From NCBI RefSeq assembly GCF_050624435.1, contig NC_134546.1, positions 18,499,001 through 18,563,000 of the forward strand: a stretch of 64,000 nt of DNA, in the 5' to 3' direction. The notes under the pieces are model-generated. The model was given only the letters and a program-made list of their open reading frames with translations. It was not told the DNA's origin and searched no databases. Positions 14,501 through 27,600 of the stretch are shown piece by piece. A program made the position numbers and the translations under genes. This stretch comes from Tenrec ecaudatus (lineage: Eukaryota; Chordata; Mammalia; Afrosoricida; Tenrecidae). Numbering within the stretch: position 1 is the stretch's first letter; the number at the start of each line of letters is the position of its first letter.

Positions 14501-15588
14501 TACATTCATCCAGTGTCAAACACATTTACACATATGCTGCCAACATTTTCAAAGCATTCTCTTCCCACGTGAGCCCCCATTATAAAAGTCATTTTATTGT
14601 GGGCTCACCATTTTTTAAATCATTTTATTGGGGGCTCATACAACTCTTATCACAATACATACATACATCAATTGTGTAAAGCACATTTGTACATTCATTG
14701 CCCTCATCTTTCTCAAAACATTTGCTCTCCACTTAAGCCCCTGGCATCAGCTCCTCATTTTCCCCCCTCCCTTCCCGCTCCCCTTTCCCTCATTAGCCCT
14801 TGATAATTTATGTTATTATTTTGTCATATCTTGTACTGTCTGATGTCTCCCTTCACTCACTTTTCTGTTGTCTGTCCTCCAGGGAGGAGGTTATATGTAC
14901 ATCCCTGTGATCCTCCTTTTCTGAGTTGCTCCTCCCCCAGTGTGTATTAGTACAAGTAGACTGTCCCCTAATCTTTTGAGTTGCTGTTCTCTAGTTTATC
15001 TCATTTAGACCTTTTTCACTAGTTGAATTAAGCTAGTGTTTAATTTTAAGAAGACTTCAGGGCTATTTTGGGCTTAAAGTTTAAAGATTATCTCAAGTCA
15101 ATATGTCTAGTGGGCATCCAGCCTCTATGATTCCAGAAAGCCCAGATTCCTAGAAATCCTAGAAATTATCTTTTTCCCTTTTCTAGCCCCTAGGTATATT
15201 TCTTTTCTAGTCCCTGGGGTTTATAACAAAGGATGCTTGTTGTTAATTAATTTATTTATTTTTGCTTATTGTATTTTATTCAGCATTTCTGGTGTTTTGA
15301 GGTGGGAATGTTTTCAAATTATTTCATTCTGTGGTATGTGTCGATCTTTTTGAAATAAATTTATAGAAATCATTTGTAAGCTTCTTAGTCTTTACATCAA
15401 CATCAGTTTTCCTTTTGTTTCTTATTTTTATTCAACAGTCCATTATGTGCATAAATGAAACAATACATGACGAAGCATAAAATCAATTTAAAATAGACTA
15501 AGGGTCAAAATGACCATTTCGGTGAGGGGTATTCAGTTGAACAAACTGATTGACTGGGTCATGGGCATACTAATGACTCCCCCCCCCG

Positions 15589-15634
<46 letters not shown>

Positions 15635-18600
15635 AAAAATAACTCAAACCCACTGCTGTCAAAATTAAATTCTGTCTCACAGGGGCTTCTAAGACGATAG
15701 TCTCTATGGGTACAGACTCTCAGCTCTTTCTCCTGCAGGACAGCTGCTGGGTTCAAACTGCTAACCTTTTCCGTGAGCAGCACAATGCTTTAACCTCTGC
15801 ACTACCACAACTCCTTCACACTCATAAAGACCTTGCTGATTGTTGTGTGGGTTCTGTGTGTGTTGTAGGTTCTTTTTAACACACTGAACATACTCTCAGA
15901 AATGGATGCCCTGATTCAAAGGGAAGAAATAAGTACTTGTTTGTGTTATTTGAAATTGCAACACATGTCACGAATGCTCTCAAGTGATCTGAACACCTTG
16001 CTCTTTTTTAAAGAACTCCAGGAGCTCACTTCTGTTAGTTGCTGGGAAGTGTTTTTAGGCAGGAGTTCATTACTCTTTGGGAAATTTTAACCTGCAGGCT
16101 ACTAATTTAAAACCTTACAATTTAACATACACTGGCGTCCACCTACCTTTTCAGCCTTAACTCACGCTACTAAGCAAAAATGCACCTGATGATCATGCTT
16201 GGAATACTCTTTTTTTTTTTTTCATCTGAAAAGCGTCTGCCTATTTCTCAAACTCTAATACACATGGCAACTTCTTGGTGAATTATTTCCTTTTCTCAGA
16301 AATAATCATTCTGTTCCGTACTGCCTAACACTTACATTTTTGTTACAGCATTAGCTATACTGTATTGTAATTTATCTGTCAAGGCATCTGTCTTCCATAC
16401 TAATGTAAATTCTTAGAACCCAGGGATCATGTATAATTTTTGTCATCCCCAATGCCACACAGTAGCTAGTACTTTATACTTCATACATGATTCATGAATA
16501 AATGAGTGATATAATGTAAGAATCAATCAAATCAATTAAGCCCATTATTAATGCAATTCCCATTTGTTCTACTTCTGTTCTGATATAAGTTGTACATGCC
16601 ACGTTTCTTCCTCACTTCTGAGCTGCTAGCTAAAAATTGTTTTTGGTACCTATCTGTTCAGGATCCAAGCCATTAGTTCAGGAGTCTCCAGGGCTTCCCC
16701 TCAGTTCTGACCTGTAGTTCCCACTACTTCCCTGGGTTTGATAATTCACTAGAATGAGTCACAGAACTCCAGAAAGCACTATACTTGTTATTACAGTTTA
16801 ATCATAACAAAAAGGATACAAATGAAGACTTACTGGGCAAGGAGGAGGGTTCTCATTGCAGAGCTCCATGTCCCCCCCCCAAAAAAAAGGGACATGTTCT
16901 CCGTCCATTCTCATCAATTTCTTCACCAACCAAGAAGCCCATATAACTTGAGTGTCCATAGCTTCTATTAGGGGTCTCACTACATAATTCAAACCAAGCC
17001 CTTCTTCCTTGAGGTTGGTGAATACTACAAGGCTGATATTAGGTTGCTATCATGCAGTGGATCCCTGTGGACTGGTCAGGCCCTACATAAGGGTCACATC
17101 ATTAACATAATCTGTTAGGTTACGGTCTAGAGCCCTCATCAAAGGGCTAACATGGTCTGGCGCTTTCTTCAAAGACACTTATGATTTCTGAGGAAATTCC
17201 AAAGTTTTAGAGATTACCTCTCAGCAGCCAACGGCAAGGATCAAAAGTTTGGGTAAAGTTAAAGTATTTACACCACAACTGGTCATTGTTGCTTTAGTAT
17301 AGATGCCAACTGTGTCAATACCTGTCTATAAGGTGAGATTTACTGCCAATAGGGTCTCTAACCTAGAACATAACTTGATCTTATTTTTTCCTTTTTGTTT
17401 CTCTAGACTTCAAGTCAGCATAAGCTGAAAAAGGGCCACAAACTCACAGGTCAGAAAGATCCCGTCCTTTGCTCTTTAGTCCCCAAGAATAGACTGTGAA
17501 GTTTCTTTAAGACTCCAGCTGTAAGCAGCAGGTAGAGGGGAGCTGAAAAGAAGGGTGTAAAAAAGTGTCTATCCTTTGTAGCAAGGAGGCCTGCTGGCGT
17601 AGTAGGTTACAAGTTGGACTACTGATTGCAAAGTCAGTAGTTCAAACCCACGAGGTGCCCATGAATGAAAAATGAAGTTTTTCGCATCATAAAGATTTCT
17701 ATAACCTTGGAGACCCACAGGGGCAGCTTCACTATGTTCTATAATGGTCATCCTGAGTCAGAATCAATGTGATGGTAGTGAGAAGTCTTTTTTTATTCTT
17801 TCCAGCATCTCCATTCACAAAGAGAGGTAAAATTTAAAAAACCTAGCCCCTTGCCAGCAGGTCAATTCAGACTCACAGTGATTCTACAGGACTGAGTAGA
17901 ACAGCTCCATCGAGGTCCCGGGGCTGTAAACCTTTCCAGTAGCAGGCTGCCTCCCCTTTCTCTGTGGAGAGTTCCAGTCGCTGGTGGGGTCGAGCTGCTG
18001 ACGTTTCAGTTAGCAGGCAGGCCAGTGCTTACTCCATGGGGCCACACGGGTTCCCTGAAAAGAGAGCTCATTCTGTCTGTGCCTCTTTCCCTCTTGTGGA
18101 AAACCCAAAGTATTGGGAAAGACATTGGGTGAGACTGGGACACGGAGGAGATGATCAAGAGTTTAGGTAGGAAAGTTTCAGTACCTTATTTTCCCACCAC
18201 AGATAATGGATAGACTTCTTTGGAGGAAAACACATGGATCACGATCGATCTTGGCTTCCCAAACTCCAACTCACTCTTATTGTAACTGCCTTGCTCTTTC
18301 TGATCACTTGATGAAGGCAGCAGAGTAGTTTAAAAACAAAAACAGAAAACCTGAAACCTGGGTTAAGTCTTAGTCATGCTATCAATTAGCTTTATGAACT
18401 TGGGGTTGACTTCACCTTTGTTTCTTTATTAAAAAAAAAAAGAGGGCAGGGGGGTTGGACTAGGTGATGCCAATTGCTAACGATACTAATAGATTCTTCA
18501 CCTCCACTCTCAGATCCACAGTGGGAAGACAAGCTCAAGATGGGTTTCATTGAAGCTCACCTGATACAGTGAGTAATCTCTGTCTTCACTCTATATTTCT

Positions 18601-21600
18601 CCCTTTAGCTTATCATACTGATATAGTCTGTAGAGGTTAGGAGTAATATACTTGGGACTCTGTTTTCCTTCCCTCACAAGAATTGTTGTCTCAAATAATA
18701 ATTTATAAATTATCAAGGGTTCATGAAGGAGGGGAAAAAATGAGGAGCTGATGCCAGGGGCTTAAGTGGAGAGCAAATGTTTTGAGAATGATGATGGCAA
18801 TGAATGTATAAATGTGCTTGACACAATTGCTGTATGTATGGATTGTGATGAGTTGTATGAGACCCTAATAAAATGATTTAAAAAAATTGCTGTCTCCATT
18901 CTAAGTCTTTCTTCCCATTGGTTTCCTTCCAAATACTTTACTATCAGTTCCATTGTGCTGACATACTCTGTTGCATTCAGCTTTTCAGGATTCCCTATGA
19001 TTTGGATCCAAGAACATGCACTCTGGTCAATGGAAAAGAGCCTTCAACACATCCTAAAACACCTGGAAAGAGCAAGGTCAGAGAAGGGTATTTTTCAGGC
19101 AGGATTGAAGATAGAATTTATAAAAGGAAGGAGGAGAATTTTAAAGAAATTCTAAGGAAGGAAAACGGGAAGAGGACAGGAATGAGATGCAGAGAACAGG
19201 AGAGGAGGGAGAGGAAGAAGAGAATAAGGGAGAAGAGAGGCTTGGTTTTCTTTTTCGTTTTTGGCATTGGGAGAAAGTTCTAGGCTCAAAGAAAGGCTAC
19301 AGAACAGGAGCCCTCGTGGCATAGTGTTTATATATTGGGCTGCTAATCAAAAGGTCCAAAGTTCAAAACCACCAGCCAGCCACTCTGAGGGAGAAAGCTA
19401 GGGCTTTCTACTCCTATAGAGTTAGTCTCAGAAACTTAGAGGAAGTTCTACCCTATAGGATCACTATGCATTGGCACTGACTCAATGGTAGTGAGTCTAC
19501 TGAAAAACGGGATATCTGACTACCATTACTGAACATTTGATCAAGGATTCTATAAAAGAATCTTAATCCAAAGGGAGACATCGGACAGTGTATGACATGA
19601 AAAAAATAATTTATAAATTATCAGGGTTCATGAGGGAGAGGAAAAAATGAGGAGTTGATACCAAGGGTTCAAGTAGAAAACAAATGTTTTGAGAATGATG
19701 ATGGCAACAAATGTACAAATGTGCCTGACACAATGGATGGTGTATGGATTGTGACAAGAATTGTACAAGCCGCCCCTCTACAAAAAAGGGAAAAAAAATT
19801 TTTTTTAAAGGAGAAAATGCAGAACAGACCTTCAAATTCTCATATAATACAGACTTTCTGGAACTATGGGAGCTAAATGAACCCCTGAAACTATTGCTCT
19901 AAGCCTTCACCCCAAAATATACTCTTACCCTTGTCTTCTTAAAACCAAATGGAAACAAACAAGCAAATAATAGTTTACATTAACGAGTAAGACTATCTGC
20001 CTGAGGTATCATGCTCTTTCAAGAACTATCTACATGGCACCAAGTTGACAACAGCAACTTAAAAGAGTAGATGGGACACTTAGGGGACAGAGGATTTATG
20101 TTAATGGGGGAAAAATCACTCAGAAAAGACAAGTGAGAATGACTGTCTACCTCACAGAATGTAGTCAATGTCACTGAATAGTACATGGGGACTCTGTGGA
20201 ATTGGTATGTGTTTTTGCTGGCTATAATCTCAACAATTGCAACAAGAAAAATATTTTAAAATAAAGATAATGGAATTCCTTATTTAGGGATCATTTTTTT
20301 TTATTTGAACGGGAAAAATTGCCTCTTTATAGCCTGGGAAAAGAATTCTCTCATAAGCGAGAGAATCAAAACTCACTACCATCAAGTTAAGGCCAACTCA
20401 TAGCGACCTTGTAGGACAGGGTAGAACTACCCCAGTGGGTTTCTGAGACAGTAACTCAGCCCCACCTCCCCCAAACAAACCAACCCTATTTTATTGGGAG
20501 CTAATATAGATATCATATCATTCCATAGTTCAATTACATTCAGCAGTAGAAAGCCTCATTTTTTTCCTAAGCAGCTGGTGGTTTGTAACTGCTGGCCTTG
20601 TGGTTAGCAGTCCAATACCAAAGTTGTCATTATTACTGTTATCTTGCTTAGGACAAGAGTATTTGCACTCGAAATGACCATTCTTTCTCCTTTCACCCTT
20701 TCTTACTTCAAAATGAATGACACCTTCTCTCTTTATGTCCTAGATCAAGTCTTATGGGACAGTGTTTGCCTGAAGCAAAAGAAGTAATTTCTTCTTCCAT
20801 CACCTCTGCTTTTGTAACTCAGACACCTGTTTTACCCGGTTGTGACTGTAAGCGGGAAAATCATTCTACTGGCCTCAACATCTCTTCTGGATCAGTAGGC
20901 AACATCTCCAGCCTATCTTCCCTTCCTGTCTTCTCTGAAGGAGCCACCTGGCAATTCCAGAGCCAGAGTTTACCTGATTTCCACCAAAAGCAACCTGTCT
21001 TCAAAAGTCAACACACACCCCTGTCTTCTTTTTGGTTCCCAGAACCTGAGAAATCAAAGTTCTTTCAGAATTTAGCAGCCCCTTCACCCTTAAGACCACC
21101 AAGTTCTTTTATCGACTCTATTATTGAATCCTCAAATATTTGTACAGAAGAGAAAACAAAGGATGAGAGAACGACCAAGAGCCATTTGACATCAGATTGT
21201 GGGCCAAATTCTGTTAAGGAGAAACCACAGCTCAAGGGGTGGACTCTAATCCGCCTCTCTCCTTTAGCTAGGTGGGAACTAGAGGGGCATATAGCTTGGA
21301 AAGTTTGTACTTTGCGGGAACAAACAGTACCTCTGGCTGTGAGAGACTCATGGGCAATGTTGAATTACTTAATTGAAGTACAACGAGTTCCGGAATCAGA
21401 GAACCCACACTCCCAGTCATCTATGCCCATTCATCAAAAGACTGAGCAAAATATCAACAACAAATCCCCAGACTTTCCTGGATTAAGTAGCCCAGAAACA
21501 AAAACTTCACAGCCACTTATCCAAAGCAAGCAACCACAGCCTGGGGATGGCCCTCAAATCCTTGGATCCAGACCCTTAGTTACATCTAGGGATAATTTAC

Positions 21601-24600
21601 CTCCGAGAAACATGGGAGTTAAGAAAATTGAAGAGGAAACCACTTTATTGCAGAAGCAGCCTAAATACATGCTAGACTTTGGTAGAGTTGAGCCAAGGGT
21701 TGTAGATCTTCCAGAGAAAAGTGTCTTCCAGCAGCAGAAAACCCAAGAAACTGACGTGGCATTCACTGCAAAGTTACCTTATCAAGTCACAGAGCGCACA
21801 AAAGTTACGCCATTGGCATTGCTTCAGGTCATGGATTCCATGGGGATGATCCCAGAATCTCATACAGAAGTGATGAAATCTATGAATTTATTCCCAAGGC
21901 CACCAAATCAAGTTGTGAAACCAATGGAAGCCAAGGAAAAGGCAAATGCGATTCCAGAACCACCAAATCAAGTTATCGAGTCAAGAGCCGTAACCCCAAA
22001 GCTTCAGCACCAAGGTATGGCATCAGAGGGGTGGACATCAAGGTCATTGAATCAAGTCACAGGTAATGTGAAGGTAACTCCTGTGGCATTTCTTCAAGTC
22101 ATGGATCCCATAGGGATGACTAACCAGCCACATCCACATATTACAGGATCAGGGAGATTCACCACGGGATCGCAGTGTCATGTTGAAGAGTCGGTGAAAG
22201 TGGACCATCAAGTCATAAAATCAGAAACAGTGTGTCCAATGCCAGAACATGCAGTCCTGGGAACTGTGGCTATGACTGGACAGCCACAGCATAAAGTCAT
22301 AGAATCAGTGGGCATAGCCTCAAGCCCCCAAAGTGACGTCACAGAATCGTCAAAGATTACTCCAGGGTCAATACCTCAAAACACAAAGTCATTGGAAATA
22401 CCCCCAAGACCCTTGTATCAGGTTCTAGATGATAGGAAAGTAACTCCAGTGACATTGTTACAAGCTATGGACATCATGGGGCTAACTCGACCAGCACAGC
22501 CACAAATTTCAAGTTTGACCCCAAGGCCAACTAAACCAGATAGTTTGACTTCTTCCTGTAGCTTGCCTACTATTATTGCTCCATGTAAAGTTGTAGAACC
22601 AGTGGATCGACCTCCAAGACCCCCCACTAAAATCATGGAATCAGTAGAGGTGATTCCAAAGCCACCACATCAAGCCATAGGTTCTCCAATAGCAGTGGGG
22701 TCACCCATGGGATTGATGACAGGACCACAGTCACCAATTGTAGAAGCTAAGGGCTTGACCCCAAGCCTAATATCTCAGGTCACAAACTCTTTGGAATCGA
22801 CTCCTAAGTCCTGGATTAAAGAACTAGAATCTGTGGGCACAACTCCACAATCACATCATCAGGACTTAGACTTTGTGGCATTAAGCTCAGGACCGCCTCA
22901 GCAAGTGATGGGACCTTTGAGGTTCACCCCACAACAGCATCCAATCCCAGAATATTCAAAGATAGGATTAAAGCAAAACCATCAAAGCACAGAAATGTTG
23001 GGGTTGACCTCTGACAAATGGCTGCAAATGAGGGGATCTGACAAGCCACCACAGTCACATCATCGAATAGTGGAATCGTTAGGGACAATCCCAAGGTCAC
23101 TGAGTCAAGGTAAAGAATCTATGGGAATGAGCCAAAAGCCACTGCAGCAAGTCACAGAATCCGCGGTAATGAGTACTGCCTCATTTCTTCAAGACGTGAA
23201 CAGCATGAGGGTGAAGCCAATACCACAATTTAAAGCCAAGGAATGTACAAAGTTGTTCCCGGGATTGCAGAGAGTAAAACCTGAGAACCTGACCCTGGGG
23301 CCAAGGTTTCAAAGTGTGAAATCCTTAGACTTAGCCACAGGCTCAGTCTCACAAATGATAAAATATGGACGGCTGACCTCAGCTGTGGAATCAACAGGAT
23401 TAGCCCCTGAACTTCAACAGCAAAGTGTGAAATCTGAGGCAGTATTTCCTGCACAACAGCTGCAAAGTGGGCTATCTGGACAGTCAGTCCCAAGGCCTCA
23501 GCTTCAAGATGAGCAATCTGTCCAGTTGCCCTTAGCACCGCAACTCCAATGTGTAAAGTCTACTAAGTTGGCTCCAGCATCACAATCGCAAAATAAGAAA
23601 TCTGTCGACTTGGGCCCCAAGTCACAGTCACAAGGGATGGAATGTATTCATTTAACTATGCCACCAGAAACTGTGGAGTTGACACTAAGACCAGTAACAC
23701 AAAATATACAATCTGTGGAGTTGGCACCCAAACCACATTTACAAGATATCAGATCTGAGACTATAGCCCCCAAACTGATGCCTAAAGATGTAAAAACTAT
23801 GGAATTAACTCCCCAAATGGTAGAATGTAGGAGTTCAGCTTCTGAGGTCTGTCCACAAGAGAAGGAACCTGTGAAGTTGATCCCAAAGCAAGTCATGCAG
23901 TCTGCTGGGACAGCGCCTGTGCCACATCCTCAGATTTTTTCAGAGATGATCTCAGGGCCAGACTGTGCAGACACAGAAACAGGCTTGACTTCTGAGGCTT
24001 TTCCCCAAATGGCATTCACAGAAAAACCAACAGGTCAATTGGGAGACTCTGTAAAAATGACTCCACAGCCACCACTTCAAGTTACTGAAGCTCCCGAGAT
24101 TAACCTAAAACCCAGATATGAAGATCCAGAAATTGTGGGACTAACATTCCTTGAAGTTGGAAAAACCCAGAGGATGGCCCCAGGATCATTGGATTTGGAG
24201 AAAGGGTCTTTAGAGTTAACTCCAGGGTCAAGGATGCAAGATGAGAAATCAGAGCCACTACGGCAAGCTTTGAAATATGTGGAGCTAACTCCTGAGCCGT
24301 CTCCATTAGTGGTAGGGTCTGAAAACTTAGCTATAGGGCCAAAGCCACACACTATGGAGTTGAGCCCAGAGTCATTGCTCCAAGGAGTGAAGTCTAGGCA
24401 GTTAGATCCAGAGCAGCAGTCGCAAGATGTAAAATGTGGGAATTTAACGAAACAGTTAACTACAAGCAAGGAAGAAGCCGAGTTGACACCAGGAAAGGTA
24501 TCAGAGAAACGGACTAAAAGAACACAGTCAGAAAGTGTGAAATCTGGGGATTTAATTCTGGATCAAGGGCAGCAGAGGGTCAAATCCTCTGGATTGACCC

Positions 24601-27600
24601 AAGGGCCACAACCACAAAATTTCAGATTTTCAGTGTTAACTCCAGGGCCACTTCTTCAAGGAGAGAAATGTGTAGATTTTGTCTCGGGACCCCCACATCA
24701 TGCTATGAAATTTGCTGAGTTGATCCCAGGTTCTCCAATGCAAGAAATCAATTGGTCAGATTTTACCCCCGGGCCCCCAAATCAACCTCTCAAAGCTATA
24801 CATTTGACACCAGAACTTCAAGATACGAAATTTGAGGTTTTACTCCCAGAGCCATGCTTAAAAAATGTCAAATTTTCTGATCTTACACCAGAACCAAAGG
24901 ACAAAAGTTTCAAATATGGGCAACTGATGCCAGGATCACAGCTTCAAGACGTAAAGCCTCCGGTACTTGGACCAGAGTCCTCTTTGCAGTTAAGCCATGA
25001 GCCGCAGGTTGCAGATAGGAAATCTGTTCCGTCCACTCCAGGATCACTGTTTCACAGTATGAAATCTGTGAAATTGACCAAAGAGCAACAATTTCAAGGT
25101 ATGAAATCTGAGGAACTGAACCTAGGGAAACAGCAACAAGATGTTACATTTCCTGAATTGACTCCAGGGCCAAAGCTTCAAAGTGTCAAATGTGGGGTGG
25201 AGATCCCAGGACCAGGGCTTCACAGTGCGAATTCTGTGGAGGTGATGTCAGAGTTGGGGCTGCAAGATCCCATATTTACCCAAACATCTGCAGGGTTTCA
25301 AGGTATAAAACAAATAGGACTTAGTCCAGGGCCATGTCTACAAAATGTCAGAGTTTTTGATTTGAGCCCAGGAACTCAACCTCAAGGCACGAAGTCTTCA
25401 GAGTTAAGCTCAGGACCACAGCTACATTGTGTAAAAATTTCCCAGTTACCCACAGAGGCAAAGACCCAAGGGGCTCAATCTGTGGATTTGCTCCCAGCAC
25501 CAGAGAGGCAAGGAGATAAGCCTGAGATGTTAGTACTAGAAGGTCTAAAATATGTAGAGCTGAACCAGCTACCAATTGTTAATAAATTAGTCTCAGAGCC
25601 ACATTCTAAGTTGGCCAGAAGATCACAGTTCCAAGGTATAAAAACTTCCAAATTGACCCAAGAACCACAGGTGAAAGATGCAGAACCTTTAGAGTGGACT
25701 CTAGGTTCAAAGTTTCAAGGTTTAAACTCTGAGGAATCAACTCTAGAACCACAGATAAGAGGCGATAAGTATGTGGAGATAATCTCAGGACCACAGGTTA
25801 AAGATGCCAAATTTGTAAAATTCACCTCAGGTTCCAAACTTCAGGGTGTGAAATCCGTGGAGTTGATTCCAGGTTCAAAAACTCAAAAATGTAAAACGGT
25901 AGAGTTGTTACTGGATTCACAGCTGCAAGAAGTGAAATCTGTAGATCTGAACCTTACGTCAAAGACACAAGGTAAAAATTCTATGGCTTTTCCACCAGAG
26001 TCATTGATTCAAGCCATTGCTAAATCTATGGAGGTACTCCAAAAGCCCCTCTTTAAAGGGGTGAGACCAGAGGAATTGACTTTAGAGCCCAAAATGCAAG
26101 ATACGAAATTTGTGGAGACAAGCCCATCTTTAAAGCTTCAAAGTTCGCAATCTGTAGAAGTGAATCAAGATCCAAAGCTACAATGTGTAAAGTCTGCAAA
26201 GGGGACGCCAAGGCTAAAGATGGAGGTGGTAAAATCTGTGAATGAAACCGTAAGACAGGAGTTTCAAGGAGTAAAAGCTTTGGATTTATCCTCCAGGCAA
26301 CGGTTTCAAGGAACGACAGGTGTGGACTTAACTGCTGAACCAGAACAGGATGGCAAGACATCTGTAATGGTCACACCAGACCAACAATGTGCACATTTAG
26401 AACACCTGAAGAGAGAGTCTGGGTCAGAAGGTATGGCGTCTGTGGAGTTAATTCCAGAGCCAAAATTTAAAGATGTAAAACTTGTAGACTTGAATGCTGA
26501 ACTAAAGTTGAAAAATATGAGATCATTTGAACTGCCTCCAGAACCAAATATTCAAGGCATAAAAGCAAAAGCACAGTCGCAAAACATAAAATCTCCCCAA
26601 TTGACCACAGGACCACCACAATTGCCCCAAATGAAATCCTTGGAGACAACTTCAAGGCCACAGCTTCAAGATCAGAAAACAGAGGTGTCGAACCAAAAAC
26701 CAGAGCTTAGAAATATGAAATGTGTGCTCCCAGTGCCAGAGTGTCAGGATGAGGGATCTGTAGACTTCATTCCAGGAGTACAATCTCTAGGTGTTGAAAT
26801 GGCAGAGTTGAAACAGTTGAGAGATGGAAGTCTGAAATCTGCTCAGTGGATACCAGGGTCAGAGGTCCAAGGTCGAAAATCTGAAGTGTTGAGTATTGGG
26901 TCACAATTTCAAGATGTCAAACCTGCCACATTGAAACCCATGGTAAAATTGAGAGATGTGCTGTCATCTGAAATGATTCTAGGAGGAACAAAACTTTCAG
27001 ATGAAAAATTTATGGAGTCCCACCTTGAATCAGGGTGGCAGCTCAAAAAAATTCCTGAGTTGTTCCCTGGACTGCAGCTACAAAAAGGGAAAAAAATGGA
27101 GCCACACTCAAAGTCACAGCTACAAAGTGTGAAAGTGGTACAGTTAAACCAAGAGCCAGAACTTGGAAGTATGAAATCTGCTCAGTGGATACCAGGACCA
27201 GAGTTCCAATGTAGAAAATCTGTAGGGTTGAGTATTGGGTCACAATCTCATGGTGTCAAACCTGGACAGTTGAAACCTGCACTACAGTTGAGAGCTGTAA
27301 AGTCATCCGAATTGACTCTAGGATCAAAACTTCAAGATGAAGAATCTATGGAGTTCAACAGTGAGCCACAGCAGCCAATCTGGAAGACCCTTAACCTGTC
27401 TCCAGAACTACAGATGCAAAACGGGACACATGTCGGTTCGCCCTCAGAGCCCCAGCTTCAAAGTGTGAACACTGTACCTATAAATGAAGAGCCAAAGCTT
27501 GAGTGTAAGAAATATACTCAATGGATACCAGGACCACTGTTCCAAGGTAGGGAATCTGTAGTGTTGAATAAGCTTCAAGATGTGAAACCTATGAAGTTCA

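Noticed and set aside
18918-19283. A 121-codon Lys/Glu-rich frame downstream of exon 3
   Set aside because: Read-through in another frame into a purine-rich intron. Exon 3 ends at the gtcaga donor at 19077.
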